From Candidatus Aenigmatarchaeota archaeon (GTDB lineage: Archaea; Aenigmatarchaeota; Aenigmatarchaeia; CG10238-14; SCSR01): a stretch of DNA of 14,201 nucleotides. A program made the translations under genes and the position numbers. Location of the stretch: the NCBI GenBank assembly GCA_030018055.1, contig JASEGN010000019.1, forward strand, positions 1 to 14,201. The letters are read 5' to 3'. The notes beneath the pieces are model-generated. The model ran no database searches and was not told the origin of the DNA. It saw only the letters and a list, made by a program, of their open reading frames with translations. Shown piece after piece: positions 13,435 to 14,201 of this stretch. The first letter of the stretch is position 1. Each line of letters starts with the position of its first letter.

Positions 13435-14201
13435 TCAAAACAAACTTATGAGTAAAACACCCAGGATCATGATAATCGTACCAAGCAATCTCTCTTTTAT
13501 ATTAACCTCTTTAAAGATAAAACGCCCATAAAATATGCTAAATATGGCTGATGTACGCTTTATAACAATAACGTATACAACTAAAGTTAGCATGATAGCA
13601 CTAAGCTGGAAAATAAACATCAAAGCAGAGAATAAGCCTATGGGTATTAAAGCTTTGATGTTAATAGGAAATTGTTTTAAATTCTGTTTTGATTTCAAAA
13701 ACATTATTGGAAACAGCGCAAGGGAAAGGAACACATTGCCAACGATTGCATAAAAGAATGGGTTTGAGTGCAGCACTGCAATCTTATCTATATTAGCAGT
13801 AATACTCCAAATAAAAGCAACGAGTAACATTAGCACAGGGCCTTTTTCTTTTATCAATGCTTTAAAAGGGGCAAGTAAGCTTTTACGTACTTCTTGAATG
13901 TTTAGTAAGTAGGAGCCAAACACAATCAAACAAATACCAATAATACCTGCTATGCTTGGAAATTCGCCAAGAATTATGGGTGAAGTTAAAAGCATGAATA
14001 ATGGTGTAAACGTTAACATGGGGATGGTAAGTGATAAAGGCGAGATTTTGATTGCTTTTATATAAAGAATAGAAGTTATGACATTAAGTGCACCCCAAAT
14101 TAACAAAGCATACAAAAATACAGGATCATAGGCTAGAGGGATAAAAAATAAAAGCGGTAGTAGAAAAGGTAATGTAAAAAATCTTAGAGACCATGCAACC
14201 A
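13435..14201 (-). CDS. EamA/DMT-family permease, 5' end beyond the window
   Basis: The frame stays open from the stop at 13435 to the window edge, so the gene is cut at its N-terminus; the edge part reads WSLRFFTLPFLLPLLFFIPL, another hydrophobic helix. About eight or nine hydrophobic segments are visible, arranged as the end of one EamA domain (ALNVITSILYIKAIKISPLS, PIILGEFPSIAGIIGICLIV) and a second repeat (ALIPIGLFSALMFIFQLSA, then FIFKEVNIKERLLGTIIMIL near the end). The E-x-x-x-G-x3-I/L-G pattern at the end of each repeat is typical of drug/metabolite transporters. The protein exports or exchanges small metabolites across the cell membrane; the substrate cannot be read. TTG 14115 is not the true start. 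Its 3' end is followed by the promoter of the candidate RNA on the same strand. Confidence 0.85.
   Translation of the reverse strand, partial: VAWSLRFFTLPFLLPLLFFIPLAYDPVFLYALLIWGALNVITSILYIKAIKISPLSLTIPMLTFTPLFMLLTSPIILGEFPSIAGIIGICLIVFGSYLLNIQEVRKSLLAPFKALIKEKGPVLMLLVAFIWSITANIDKIAVLHSNPFFYAIVGNVFLSLALFPIMFLKSKQNLKQFPINIKALIPIGLFSALMFIFQLSAIMLTLVVYVIVIKRTSAIFSIFYGRFIFKEVNIKERLLGTIIMILGVLLISLF

Noticed and set aside
1..14201. CRISPR array, complete insertion sequence or prophage
   Set aside because: No regularly spaced direct repeats and no transposase, integrase or phage structural genes were found on either strand.

Overview
The window reads as an AT-rich archaeal chromosome. Evidence: a tRNA-Leu with a noncanonical intron and no encoded CCA; AT-rich boxes (some preceded by a purine-rich BRE-like CGAAAG) about 25-27 bases upstream of several start codons, implying many leaderless messages; and a gene set typical of archaea (DUF71/Dph6-type ATP pyrophosphatase, DUF123 relic, endonuclease IV-like barrel, TldD/TldE pair). 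I cannot assign a lineage. No phage, CRISPR array, rRNA or complete insertion sequence is visible.

Layout. 1-1260: a divergent ureohydrolase (+) converging on an orphan 105-residue protein (-). 1293-4128: the overlapping pair tldD-tldE (-). 4145-4257: an intron-containing tRNA-Leu(UAG) (+), squeezed between the start of tldD and a PhnP-like metallo-beta-lactamase (MBL) gene (+, 4268-5110). 5111-5274: a spacer holding a GC-richer block with a perfect palindrome. 5275-7117: a minus-strand cluster of a 56-residue membrane protein, a PfkB-family sugar kinase and a second MBL protein with an altered metal motif. 7118-7380: a possible decayed small gene. 7380-9146: minus-strand genes for a DUF71 ATP pyrophosphatase, a glyoxalase-II-type MBL hydrolase and a small protein with an ADP-ribosyltransferase-like (ART) look. 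9277-10269: thioredoxin reductase (-), divergent from an endonuclease IV-like protein (+, 10412-11257) across a spacer with a palindrome. 11261-12823: an SPL-type radical SAM protein (-) and an endonuclease III-like Fe-S HhH protein (+), with start codons only 9 bases apart. 12828-13195: a clear DUF123 pseudogene. 13253-13401: a candidate structured RNA gene (-) with its own promoter and T-run. 13435 to the edge: a multi-membrane EamA/DMT-type permease, cut by the window end.

Most genes are housekeeping or maintenance functions: peptide processing (TldD/TldE), redox (thioredoxin reductase), base-excision type DNA repair (endonuclease IV-like, HhH glycosylase-like, SPL-like radical SAM), metabolite hydrolysis (three MBL proteins) and probable translation-factor or nucleotide modification (DUF71). 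The least explained items are the stand-alone RNA candidate near 13.3 kb, the tRNA intron between positions 30 and 31, the small ART-like protein, and the HxHxEH variant MBL protein.
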